Of a stretch of 64,000 nucleotides of DNA, positions 24,021 through 35,462 are shown piece by piece. Position 1 is the first letter of the stretch. Each line of letters starts with the position of its first letter. Position numbers and translations under genes: made by a program. Origin of the DNA: Zhengitettix transpicula (taxonomy: Eukaryota; Arthropoda; Insecta; Orthoptera; Tetrigidae); assembly GCA_037074705.1 (NCBI GenBank), contig CM073592.1:51258129-51322128 (forward strand), written 5' to 3'. The notes below the pieces were generated by a model. That model saw only the letters and a program-made list of their open reading frames with translations, was not told the DNA's origin and ran no database searches.

Positions 24021-24926
24021 TAACTGGGAGCCCGGCGTTGTCAGGGTTGTCATAGTGAAACTAAGCTACATCCATAACCCGGATTTGACTCCATTATCGG
24101 TTGATTTAACGATAATTTTATGCAACGCACCTCCACCTACATCCCGAAAGGTGCTGCTTTCCCATGCCGAAACGGGTTGAAATTATACACAAAATATGTG
24201 AAGAAACGCTATCTACCTCATTCACCCCCAAAAAAATTTCTTTCGAATAAAATATCGGCCCTTTTAACATGTTTGAAAATTTCAACTCCCGTCCACCCCT
24301 GCCCCTGGGGGTTAAACGGAAGCTTGAATGACGTAATTAAACTCAGCGACATCCATAGCCCCGGAATCGTCTCTAATTGGGGTTTAATAAAAGCGAAACA
24401 CTCAGAGTTTTCTTATTGTTCTACTGGAAATTTATTTTCTCTTCATAAATTAATTCATAGTCCTTCCACTCACATTCTAATTTACTTATTGAGTAGACGA
24501 CGAAAATATCGGCCGTTTTAACTTTTTTGAAAATTTCCACTCCCGTCCAACCTTGCCTCAGGGGGTTAAACGGCAATTTGAATGATACAATTAAACTCAG
24601 CGACATCCACAACCCCGGACTTGACTCCAATTTCGTTCGTTTTCGCGTTATGTTTGTGTAACGCCCCTCCACCTCCTCCCCTAAGAGTGGTTTCTTCCAA
24701 TTCAGAAACTGTTAGAAACAATATTTAGAGAGAAACTGTCATTCTTAATTGAACTCGTAAAATATTTATTCGACGCAAATGTCGACCGTTTGAGTATGAT
24801 TGCAAATTTGTTTCCCTGTTCGAAAGTAACACGTGTACGAAATTTGGTCAAATTTGATCCGCGAGTCAATATTTGTATGCGGAACATACACACAGCCACA
24901 CACAAACGTCTATTCTATTTATTAAA
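24021..24926 (+). mobile_element. Family C non-LTR-like repeat with inserted module D
   Basis: Head ctgggagcccggcgttg; internal blocks aactcagcgacatcca, gactcca(tt/at)t, cgcccctccacc and gaaaatttc.actcccgtcca occur twice, so at least two monomers are present. Module D (24382-24498) interrupts between them. The tail has the usual tgtatgcggaacatacaca then acacacaaacg and tattctatttatta. Non-coding. Confidence 0.65.
24382..24498. repeat. Repeat D, copy 2, inside family C
   Basis: Matches 15940-16055. It replaces the expected family C sequence between monomers, which suggests a chimera or insertion. Confidence 0.75.
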
Positions 24927-26365
24927 TTTAAGAAGTGGTGGTAGCTTGAGCCACATACAGTATATGAGGGATTTTATTTAGTTGATAAGATTGGAATTAA
25001 ATAAAATTTTATTTTATTGTGTGTATATAACATGAGACATCAATTTATAATTCTTATTTCAATTCAAGAACAGAAGTATTTCTTTCAATCAAAGATAAGT
25101 TATAAAGGCCATGAAACTTGTTTGGAATAGAAAAATTATCAATAACCGGAATGGTTTGAAAAAATCGTTTTATATTCCAATCTAATCCTTTTTCGTTTCT
25201 TTTACTCATTGGAGACAAATATTAAACAAGATATAAATTTTCAATTTTATTCGTCAGTAATAATTCATAAACATTTTTTATATTTTTATTTAAAATGAAA
25301 TTTAGGTGGGAAAAACGAGTCATCACAGAATGAGATATGAGAAACAGTTTCAAATGTGTTTTAATCGATAATAACCAGAGGAATCTGTTTTCTTCGGCAG
25401 AGCTATAATTAATCATGCAAATTAAGAGCGTCATTCGTTTCATTGGTCATCAATTCTGCATTAAGACAAACATATTTTATTTGAACTTATGACCTGTATA
25501 TGTATTATTGGGTTTCGGCGTAGCTTGAAACTTACGACCGATAACAAACATTGCTGTGAGTAGAATGGCCTGTGACGACGGAGATGGATGTAAATGTGCT
25601 ACCGTGACGCATCGGTGGTCACGGACACGACTTGACGCGGCATCGAAAGGTATTCATATTCATAAAGGGATAATTAAAACACTAAATTGACGGTAAATAC
25701 GTTCCGTGATCTTAGCGGAAAATTCCAGTGGTATATGATTATTTTTACCTTAATAGAGGTAATCCCCGCGAGCTTAGCCTGGCCAACCCGTAAGAGAAGT
25801 CTACGCGGCAAAGGGCTCTTAATCTTATACTAGGTGAAGGCTTAGTCCAACACCATAAATTATTCACTGAACGTTCCCTTTACACCTGGCTGCGAAGGGG
25901 GATTTCGCCGCACAAAACATTAACTTTAAGTGGCCAGCTTAAATACTCCGAGGCTGATTTTCCCCGTTCCCCCCAATTAACTGTTTTATTGCTTCGTGGA
26001 ACTAATTACAACTTTGCGAGTAAGAATGAGAACGGTGTAACTGATAAAATGCCCCACTGGAACGTTGTTTAATTCTGAGTGTGACCCTGTGAAGGAAAAA
26101 TTGGAATCGTTATATAAAGTGGAATTCTTTTTAGATTTTAAATACACGATTCGACGAAAAACGGCCATAATATGACGACTGTCGTAACACAGCTTCCAAA
26201 CAATACATGTCTATAAACCATTAGGATTTTTAATAGAAATCTATTTTGTGATAAAGCATCATTTAACGTTTCCAATTGCAATCGCCAACTCTCTTGGATT
26301 TTAAAGCTCATTGGCATCATATGCTATATTCCGTTCATTGTCGATATAATGCAGTAGTTTTTTGA
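24927..26365. other. Non-coding; GC-elevated around 25500-25950
   Basis: 25555-25660 and 25760-25920 are less AT-rich, with no long open frame or RNA gene recognised. Confidence 0.45.
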
Positions 26366-26805
26366 TACATGACGGTGGTAACTCCCCTTTAATAGCATAG
26401 AAAGTGATTTGAAAGGGGAGATACAGAATTATAGAGGAAGATAGCCAAGGGTAAACTAGGGCCCCTGGGCTGTATTCCCCGCATTTACCTAAAAGTGATG
26501 CAGGGAAAAAGCTGGAAAACCTGTATCAGGTTGATCGGGCACTGGGTGCTTGTCCCACACCCTTCCTATGGCGTGTGAGGTGTTTTCTGAAGGACGCAGC
26601 ATTGCCCGCTCCTTCCCTTGACCATTTTAGGAGGCAGCTGGCCGACTATTCCAATCGGAATGGCGGAAAGCTCTTACCGTATGCCCAAGGTCTGCGACAG
26701 CGGAACATACACCTTCTTTCAAAAACGGAGAGAGGAAAACGCATCCCCAAATGTAGCCCTCTGCGTCTCTTCGGAAAAGGTTCAGCTCTCACAGGTTGGA
26801 GAAAA
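26366..26805 (-). mobile_element. Family A retroposon copy, divergent (pair member 1)
   Basis: Minus-strand copy, more diverged than most: the ggatcct block is altered and the terminal caggctac is missing at its left end. It is followed head-to-tail by a second copy with a ~20 bp AT-rich junction. No shared target duplication was found at this pair. Confidence 0.75.
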
Positions 26806-26824
26806 TTATATTCTTTTTTATATT

Positions 26825-27378
26825 GTTTTAGAGTAACAGGCTGCATGAGGGTAATCCACTTGGTAGCAGCTCCCCTTTAATAGCATACGAATGGATTAGA
26901 AAAGGGAAATGCTGAAGGGTAGAGGAAGGTAGCCAAAGGTTAACTAGGGTCCCCGGGCTATATTTTAAGGATCCTACCCGGCATTCGCCTAAAGAAATGC
27001 AGGGAAAACCCTAGAAAAACCTGCATCAGGTAGGTCGGGCATTGCGTACTTATCCCACGCCATTCCAATAGCGGGAGAGGAGTTTGCTGTGGGGACGCAG
27101 CATTCACTTCTCCGTGCCTCGACCAGTTTAGGAGGCAGCTGGCCGACTGTTCCAATGGGAATAACGGACAACTCTTACCGTATGCCCAAGGTCTGTGACC
27201 CCAGAACATACACCTCTCAGAACAGGCCGAGGTGCCTCGGCTTGTGGGATCCTTAGTTCAAAAACGAAGAGGAAAAGGCATCCCCAAAGGTAGCCCCTTA
27301 CTGTCTCTCCTACAAGGTTCTGCCTGCGAGAGAAATCCCTCGCAGGTATTGCTTGCGAGAGAATAGCCCGCGCAGAGT
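26825..27378 (-). mobile_element. Family A retroposon copy, near full length (pair member 2)
   Basis: Minus strand, with a full set of blocks and two head palindrome units at 27321-27345 and 27351-27375. It contains the longest version of the recurring frame ending ...NSRPAAS (27128-27427, 99 codons, running past the head). That frame is not maintained in most copies. Confidence 0.85.
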
Positions 27379-27725
27379 CTAGCCCTACATTGCATATAGA
27401 ACTAAAGAATAAGCATATACTTGGCATAGTTGGAATAAGTAGGTCACCTGCATATTTTTACCTTAGATGTTGCTGTTTATTGGTGATTAGGAGGATTTGT
27501 AATAATTTATTTAGTTTATAAAATAAAAAATATACGACTGTTTTGAAAATTAATAAAGAGAAAAATATCCAAATACAGACAAATTAAGTGATGGTGTAAA
27601 TACCATACAACGATTCTGGAAACCTTGTTCCTTTCTTCAGGTTCCCAAAAAAAACCGTGAGCCACGAGCGACACAACAACAAAATACAGTTGAAAAAACT
27701 TTAAAAACAGCTGTATTACGGGGTA
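27379..27725. other. AT-rich non-coding spacer
   Basis: Nothing recognised apart from a tctttcttcaggttccc patch. Confidence 0.45.
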
Positions 27726-27787
27726 ATGTAAAAACACCACCGCTGGGGGCGGGGGGGTTCATATATAATTTTGTGTGCGTACTAAAT
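27726..27787. repeat. Direct repeat, unit 1 (C/G-run motif)
   Basis: About 60 bp (ctgggggcgggggggtt then catatataattt and gtactaaat) repeated at 28072-28136, 346 bases downstream, with roughly ten differences. Confidence 0.75.
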
Positions 27788-27997
27788 TTTTGTCGGAAAG
27801 CACCCGTGTTTCTTTCTGGAACCAGACGAAATAAACCAGCTTTACGGAAACGTTGTGTGGTATTTATACCATCACGTGCTTTGTCTGCATTTGATTATTT
27901 TTCTTCTTCTTATTATTTAGTTTCTGTTTTTGTAATTCACAGTTTTGAGAGTGTAACAATGAAAATTTTTAATGTAAATATGATAAATAAAATTGAC

Positions 27998-28136
27998 TGT
28001 TTGTTTGTGTGTTTGTATGTTCCGTATACATATCAACTGAAGTTCCTTTCGAATCGGTAAGCACTGTGGGGGTAAGGCAAAACTACCACCCCTGGGGACG
28101 GGGGTGTTTATATATAATTTTAAGTGCATACTAAAT
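27998..28136 (-). mobile_element. Short family C fragment with direct repeat unit 2
   Basis: Starts with the reversed family C tail (gtttgtttgtgtgtttgtat, gttccgtatac) and continues to a G-rich block like that in 29622-30880. The terminal 65 bp is the second copy of the 27726 repeat. Confidence 0.5.
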
Positions 28137-29621
28137 AGTACCTCGTCTATGTCTATGTTACGTTTATAATCTTATGGAATTTAACTGCCGACTTATTTTG
28201 TTTTTCATGTTCGACGAGATTCGGAAACCCCTTCGAATGAAAATTGGAGTTTAATGTAGATATCATTTCTTTAATTACTGTTATCTTCGTATCTTTAACG
28301 TTGCTTTAAATTATATAATTATTTGTTAATTTGTAATAGTAATATTTTTTTGTAATCTTCTAATATGACGTATCGTATTTCCTCGACTGAGGACTAATGA
28401 ATACTAAATCATATTCGATGTACGCTATGATGATGCAGCCAACTTGCTGAACATTTCCGGACGATATGAAAATTGTCAAACGTTTCATTTTATCGCAACA
28501 AAGAACAGAACAGTTTCAAAAATCTCCAAAGAAAATGCTTTGAAAGCCGCCGTTTTTTCACAATATGTTATTCTAACATTACATTTAAATTAAGGAATAT
28601 TTATAAACACAAGGTTAAAGTGAAAAATTAATTATAAGAAAGTAAAGTGATTACTCCTTACTTTTATAATTCACACCACAGTGTCCCAATGATTGCAATT
28701 GGAGTCATTTTATAATTCGTATTCCAAAACGTATTTACCATAAATATATTTGAAATTATTGCATACTTATATTTAATTACAAAATAATGTCCCAGGATGG
28801 AAAAATATGATTGAAGATTTTTGTGGACAAAATAACTTGAAAGAAAAAATTATTTTTATTTTAAAAAATAATTGAGGTGTCAAAGAATTAAAGTACCATT
28901 GAAAATTCTCCGTCTCTGATAATCACAGTCGTTTAATTGAAACCGACTTTGATTTCAGGTTGCCAAGGAAACATCCCTGTAAAGTTTAACAGAAAATGGG
29001 AAAATCAGGATCAACGCTTTCAACAACACAAACAAAAGCCGTATCGGGACAAATTTAAAATTCATGAGTGTGATAATCCTGCCTTCGTGTATGGCCGGCA
29101 AAGTTTTACACTATGCCGCGGTGGGTTGGTATTAGTTGCACATTTAAATAATCCTCGTCGCCTTGCTTCATTATCCGTCGACAGGATGCGGACAGCCGCT
29201 GACTTGGACCGGAAAAAAAATCTTTCCGCGTCATTACGTATTCTGCATCAAACACTGACAAAAAAAAATGACTGCCGAGGTTTTCTACACTGGAGGAGAA
29301 GTTTACATTTTTGTCACAGAAGCGTCGACCGTCCTTCGGGAAAAGACAAATAATTTAGCGGATATTTTTATTTTAATAAAATAGTTAGAATACAGCAGTC
29401 AGGAGGAACTATAATAAAATTGTTTTCAAGCTTCAATAATGTTTAACATTAAACATGGATGCAATGTAATTTCTGTTTGCTCTACTCACTCATTTTGTGA
29501 AGGTCTGATTCTGAAAAGTACAGTTTCAATTTAATTATGAAATATTACTACGATATAGCATCTAAAATATTTTTAGCTAATATAAAAAGAAACTACACCG
29601 TTTTTCCGAATCTTCTTCTTC
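28137..29621. other. Non-coding; one 138-codon open frame of unknown status
   Basis: The frame at 28937-29353 (+) is the longest non-transposase frame on the plus strand. It opens with TTG rather than ATG. A tttcag precedes it internally at 28955-28960, so an exon starting near 28961 is conceivable. The composition is basic (many K/R) with no recognised motif. Chance is the simpler explanation. Confidence 0.35.
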
Positions 29622-30880
29622 TGATAAAATAACAGTGTGTTTGTATGTATGTATGTTTCGCACTCATATCTACATCCGTGGAGAAAAATTCTCCAAATTT
29701 CGTACACGTGTTCCTTGCGACCAGGAAACAAATACTACCATGGTGAGACACGTCTACCTCCCCCAGGAGCGTGGTTGGACAGGGGTGTAAATATTCAACC
29801 ATGATAAAACGGCCTATTTTAATGTGGTAAATAGTTTTAGAGGTAAAAGAAATTGATAGTGTTTATACCGATGTCATCTGTGTATAATTCCAACCTCTTA
29901 CAGTATGGAAGAGGAGCACCCTTAGGGTTGGGGATGGAGGGGCATTACAAGAAAATAACGCGAATACAACTTATACTGGAGTCAAATCCTGGGATATTAA
30001 TGTCGCTGAGTTTAATGATGACATTAAACTTGCCATTTAAACCGTAGGGGCGGGTTGGACAGGGGTGGTATTATGAAATATTAAAACACAGCCGAAATTT
30101 GAGTTGAGTAAATAGTTTTCCGGGTTATTTAGATTGATAGTATTTCTGCCGTTGTTACTTGTGTATAATTTCAACTCCTTTCGGCTTAGGGAGTGGGGGG
30201 GGGGGTGTGGAAAGGCGTTACATAAAACAACAAATATTCGAGTCAAATCCGGGGTTATGGATATCGCCGAATTTAATTCTGATATTAAACTTTCCATTTA
30301 ACCCCCAGGAGCGGGGGTGGACAGGGGATGGTATATTGAAACATGGAAACACTGCCGATATTTGCGTTGAATAAATATTTGTTATAATTGTTAATTAGAT
30401 TGATAGTATTTCTACCGATGTTGCTTGTGTATAATTTGTTCCCTTTCGGCATGAGAATGGAGCACGCTTAGGGGTGCGGGTGAAGGAACGTTCCAGAAGA
30501 ATAACGCAAAGATAGCCGAGATTCGAAGGAAATCCGGGGTTATGGATGTCGTTGAGTTCCATTATGACAACCTGGGCAACTCGCGGGGGTGGGCGGTGGT
30601 AGAAATTTTCAAACAATGTAACCGGCCGATTTTTGCGTGGAATTAATATCTTTTGTTTAACCCACTGTAGCGGTAGTTGAAATTTGCGAACATGCTGAAA
30701 CGGCCGAAATATTCGTCGAATGAAAATATTTCATGGTCAATGTGTTCAACCCCTTTCGGCATGGGAGGTGAGCACATTTAGGGATCGGGGTCGATGTGAG
30801 ATATAAAAAATAACGCAAACAACCGAGAATGTAGAATATATGAGAACCCGGGCAACGCCGGGCACCCACCTAGTTTATTA
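29622..30880 (-). mobile_element. Family C repeat with internal ~270 bp tandem monomers
   Basis: Minus strand. It starts with the reversed tail (gtgtttgtatgtatgtatg, tttcgca) and ends with the reversed head acccgggcaacgccgggcac. In between, a G-rich motif ggttggacaggggtg recurs at about 29770, 30051, 30313 and, degraded, 30583 and 30667. Each is followed by the same series: taaatagtttt, gattgatagt, gtgtataatt.caac, ggagcac/gggg, aacgc, gagtcaaatcc and cattaaacttgccatt. No reverse transcriptase frame. Confidence 0.7.
29764..30720 (-). repeat. Tandem monomer array within family C
   Basis: Three clear units (about 281, 262 and 270 bp) and a decayed fourth. Units differ by many substitutions, so the array is old. 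Confidence 0.65.
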
Positions 30881-31029
30881 TAGAAAAGAGTCTGATGGAC
30901 TTTTCAATGTTCCATTTGGAATATTTGTATGAAATTTTCTGGATGACTTCGTCATAGTTTCATATAATAAAATATTTAGCAAATGGAATAAAAAATCCAT
31001 ATGTCTTTAATTCAGGGTATATATAATAA

Positions 31030-31392
31030 TTGATATATCTTCGGTGGGAGAATTTCACGCCCAGTGCGCATTGTCCTCACGATGAGTGCTTCCGATATTG
31101 CCCTCCAATGCGATCCGCCCCCGCACGCTTCGTAAGCTTCCGTGACCTTGTTAGCAAAAGAGGCTTCCCTTTGATTACTCGCGAGTTGTCCTCCCAGGTC
31201 ACGAACTTCGGACGCCACATTCACTGTTTGAAGCTTGGCTCCTATTCAAGTTTCCTTGTTGCTGAGAGAAAATGGGCTCCGGCTCGATGTTGGCTACTCC
31301 TCATATTGGCTGTTATTATGTGGGGAAAGCCCCGGGGCCAGAGGAAAATTAAAGTCGCCACAGAGGGCGCCGTCTATGTTGAAAAAAATTAA
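31030..31392. other. GC-elevated segment of unknown nature
   Basis: About 360 bp clearly richer in G+C than both flanks, open through 120 codons on the plus strand and 70 codons on the minus strand (31012-31224). Neither product is recognisable. It could be a captured exon, a gene fragment, or a repeat not otherwise seen here. Confidence 0.4.
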
Positions 31393-33754
31393 TGTTTCAT
31401 TCCTCTGCGTTTACCAAGCTCATACAAATGAGTAACACGGAAATAATTATTTTCTTTTCATGGTTTCTCGAAGTATTGTCTTCTAGCACCTACGGCTATA
31501 ATACCACAGAATCAATATTATAATCTTCCTTGTCCCTAGTTAGTTTCATCTAGAACAAGAAAATCGTAACGCTTGGAAATAAATGTCCACCTGCAACCTG
31601 CAATTGCAGGTGTTACATTTTGTGATACAAATACATAATAATTTTTTTTAAAAAAATTAATGATTTACATTAATAAATAAAATATATTGCAATGTACTTT
31701 TTAAATCAGAAATAATTTTTTTATTTAACCAATACATTGCTACCATTTTTTCTGTATTTTCTATACCATGCTTCAGCAGCGATGGTGTGTGGCGCTGATT
31801 GAAGGATGAGAGGCTCCACGTATTAAACACCTACACCACAACTACCCGCGTAGAAGAACACTAAACTGGGCCGTCACGAAATGTGACGCGCACTCTAGTA
31901 GACTATAATGAACACGCGATATGAGCTGTAGGTTAGGTGGGAAGTCTCTTGGAACCTGCCTTCTCTTTAATTAACTCATAATACCCAGACAAGGCGGGAA
32001 AATATTTCGGGGTCATTCTTAAAGATGAAATTAGGCCAGTTTTTATTTAATTACAGCATTTGAAGCAATAAGTGATAGGCATTGATACAAAGACGAGGAA
32101 GATTCATGAAAACAGCCAACTCGAATGGCGCTTTTGGAAGAACGTTACTAATGATTTAAGAATTAGAGTGGGGTAAATTAGTTGCAGCATGGTTAGAAAA
32201 AGCAGGTAATGCATTATTATGAGAGAGTCGAGTAGGATGAAAGTGAAGATTTATGAATGGTATTCAGAATGTAAATCTGAAAATATTACGTCATTACCGA
32301 CGTAATCAACGGCAATAATCTCAGACGTCCGCGAACTCATGTGTCATGGATAAGAAATCGAATTAACGTTATGCGTCAAAATAACGTCAAGTTTCAGATG
32401 TTGTCACGTTTATAAACAATATATATTTCCTCTTTATAACTTTTAACTGTTCCACAGTATATACAATTCATTATTATAAAGAAATCTCTGTTCCTGTAAT
32501 CTGTATAATTTTTTTATTTAGGTAATTCAGTAAATAACCGTTTCAATAGAAAATAGTTTGAAATTTGGCACGTAAATTTTTAATTCAAATTGTCATAAAA
32601 TAAAAATAATTAAATTTTACTCCTTCTGACACTTATTAATCCAATATTATTCCTAAAAAATTTATACTATTCATATTGTATCACTAGAACTTGTACCAAT
32701 AAAGTCAAGTTAACTTGTCAGTTTAGTACTTCATTTTGTTGAAAATATCCTCACCTAGATTCAGGCAGAAACTATCACAAATAATTTCCAACTCTAACTA
32801 ATGGGCAATTATATGCAAATTATTATAATTGAACGTAAAATATTTATACCTGAACCGAGGAAATATTAGTTCACGTTGCTAAGGACTATGAAAAAATTAT
32901 TTTTTTATTATTATGACGATAATTAGGAGCTTGTTTCACGTGCTTAAATAATATCAATCAACTATATTATTATATTTAAAGGAATCATGATTCTGACTCT
33001 GAACGATTTTAGTCTCGTTTTTAAGAGTAAAAGTGCCCCTGTTTGGCAGTTTCAATTTTGCGACCGTCCCCGTGAGTACGTAATGGGATGCTCGTCAGTT
33101 ATGCTTGATCAAATGAACCGTCCGTTGTGTGATTAAAAACAACAGGAAAGTAGACAGGTAATTATTAGTTTGTCAGCCAGAAATACGGAAACGAGAAAAC
33201 GCGACGGTGACATAATTATCACCGTAAAGGAGCACATACCTTTGATAAGAAAATTCGGATTGTCTTTCGCGGAAGAATATTAAACGAAAATTGGAACGAA
33301 AATAGGTGAGGGATTTAATGGCAACTTACTCAAGTTGATGTCACTGTAGATGAACCCATTCCGTGATCAATCGCATGTTTTGGTAATTTTCCTGATAATT
33401 TGGAAATTTTGAAGGTACAAATACCAGCAGGAAAGATATTATGTAAAAAAATCCTTTGTTACTTTGCTTATGTTTTAGAAATTTTAAAATTTGATAAACG
33501 TATTGAAAATATGTTTTCACAAATGTCGAAGGTCAGTAATATGATACCAGATATTGCTTCTTTTTTTGACTGTTAAAAAAACATTGCCTTCAAAATTTAT
33601 CAAAACCTAATTGGTGAAATGAGGGAAAACCGAGAACTTCAGTTCCAGTGTGAGTTCTTACTTCAAGATGTATTTTCATATCCAACTGAAGTACTTATGT
33701 TTAGAATACGTCAGAATTAATAGTAACTTGTAAAATAGGAATAAATAAATATCA
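31393..33754. other. AT-rich non-coding stretch, nothing recognised
   Basis: No open frame of note and no repeat shared with the window. A short palindrome-like acctgcaattgcaggt lies near 31596-31611. Confidence 0.55.
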
Positions 33755-33905
33755 CGCGCGATAGAGAGAGACGTTACTACGCAACGAACAGAGTAAATAG
33801 TTCCTATTTCCGTAATGAAATGAAGCAGAAATATTTTCATTAAATAAAAAGTATCATTTTATCCAATAATACTCCATCGAATGATAATAGTAAACAATAC
33901 GAAAT
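33755..33905. repeat. Repeat E, copy 2
   Basis: Matches 13840-14010 in the same orientation: gagagagacgttact, ttccgtaatgaaatgaagca, gaaatatttt, ccatcgaatgataata. Confidence 0.7.
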
Positions 33906-34415
33906 ACTTTACGATCCTTGCGGAAAATGTAAGTTAATTTTCGTGCCATATTAATGACTCTAATGTGGCGACTGTTTGTTTACATTGTGAATCTAGCTAA
34001 CAATTTCATCAATTTAATCTTTCGTAATATCTGAAACTGGAGGACAATAATATCCTGCAATACTCAAGGACTATATTTTAGTATTCTATTCGTAAAGAAA
34101 TTCGTAAGTATGTTTATTGGGATTGATGCAATAAAAATCTATGTATATTATATATTGCCTTTAAATTAATTCACTAACTGTGGAAAGTATTACGGAACTA
34201 GGAACACTTAGATTTAGTTTAAATCACTTCTTGACTAAATATTAATATATAATTTAATACTTATTTGGGTTTATATAATTAGCGCCCAGCTAGTAAATAA
34301 TAAATAAAAATAAATAGGAATAAACGATGAGATAATAGTTATCTGTCCAACAGGTTACATAATTTTAACGAGAAAAAACAAGGGAATGGTTATCGCAACC
34401 CACTTTTCCCGCTCA
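33906..34415. other. AT-rich spacer
   Basis: Nothing recognised. Confidence 0.5.
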
Positions 34416-34433
34416 ATATATATATATATATAT
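34416..34433. repeat. (AT)n tract, left flank of solo LTR
   Basis: Nine AT units. The tract resumes at 35446 on the other side of the LTR, so the LTR split a single microsatellite. Confidence 0.9.
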
Positions 34434-35445
34434 TGTAATGCCAATTAATTAGGCCATTAATTGGTTTTAATAAAATTTAATTGTAGCGGCAGGAGCTTCC
34501 AAAGCAACAATGGAGCCAGGCTCTGTTACTTTGTCGGAAAGTCAAAATGGCGTATTCACGCTAAAACTGGAGAGCGCTAAGAGTTAGTTGGTGACGGGAC
34601 ATTTCGGAGGACGGTACACATGATTCTAGAGCAGAGACTAGCCGTTGTTTAATGTATCATTAAACAAAGTGGTGAATTTAAGACAAAGTAAAAAACATTC
34701 ACGGAAATATTATCCCGTAAATATTGCGAAGTTAGCAGTTTTTACGTCTATCAGCAGCCAGGAAAGGAGTGCAGTTTTTACGTCTGTAGCCAGCCAGGAA
34801 TAGTATAGTTGCAGTAAGTCCCAAGCGGTAAAAAGACTAGCAAATCTATGAATCACAGGATTCATATAAGGAAAGCGGTCACTAGATAGCTGACAAAAAG
34901 GAGGATCATCCGAGTTCCTGGGAGCCTATCAAGGTTGACTTAAAGAGTGTAAAATCTGTGAGCCGATATCAGAATCAGTGTAAAATTTTTGCTATAGTGT
35001 AACACCGAAAACAAAAGGAATGCTGGAACCAGCTGGACAGATGTGAGTAACAAAATACAAGATAATGATTTATGTAAACGTAATTAAAGGATAGAAGTCA
35101 GATTTAAATATATTTAAATTGTCAAGTTAACTTATTTTCTTTTAATTTATTTCTATCGACGTATTGTTTAGGTAAATGTGATTTGTTTGTTAATAAGATT
35201 TTTAAATCAAATTGTTGTGTCCATTATCAAACCCAGTGAAGGCCCTGAGAAATTAATACTTTAAATTCTAATTGTTTGTGTGTTAAAGCAACAAAGTGAA
35301 TATAAGTAATTATATGTTTTAAATTCTTGTTGATTGTTTCATTTAAATAAAGCTTTCCAGTTAATCATTACATTTTGACGCTTCACATGAGGTAAATTCA
35401 TTTAATTAAAATTAAATTTAAACGACCTATTTTTTGATTATTACA
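34434..35445 (+). mobile_element. Solo LTR (family B), 1012 bp
   Basis: TGTAATGCCAATTAATTAGG start and ATTACA end. It includes the aggaggatcatccgagttcc block near 34901 and a candidate AATAAA polyadenylation signal at about 35346. It lies within (TA)n, so the exact duplication is ambiguous: tatat on both sides fits, while the 4-bp register is off by one. Length agrees with the 1015 bp copy. Confidence 0.88.
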
Positions 35446-35462
35446 TATATATATATATATAT
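35446..35462. repeat. (TA)n tract, right flank of solo LTR
   Basis: Continuation of the tract interrupted by the LTR. Confidence 0.9.

Noticed and set aside
24120..24521. 133-codon frame
   Set aside because: Spans family C sequence and the inserted module D, so the frame is a product of repeat structure.
26366..27378. Third family A array with shared target sequence
   Set aside because: The two copies are head-to-tail, but the three junctions do not share a convincing common decamer by eye; divergence may have erased it.
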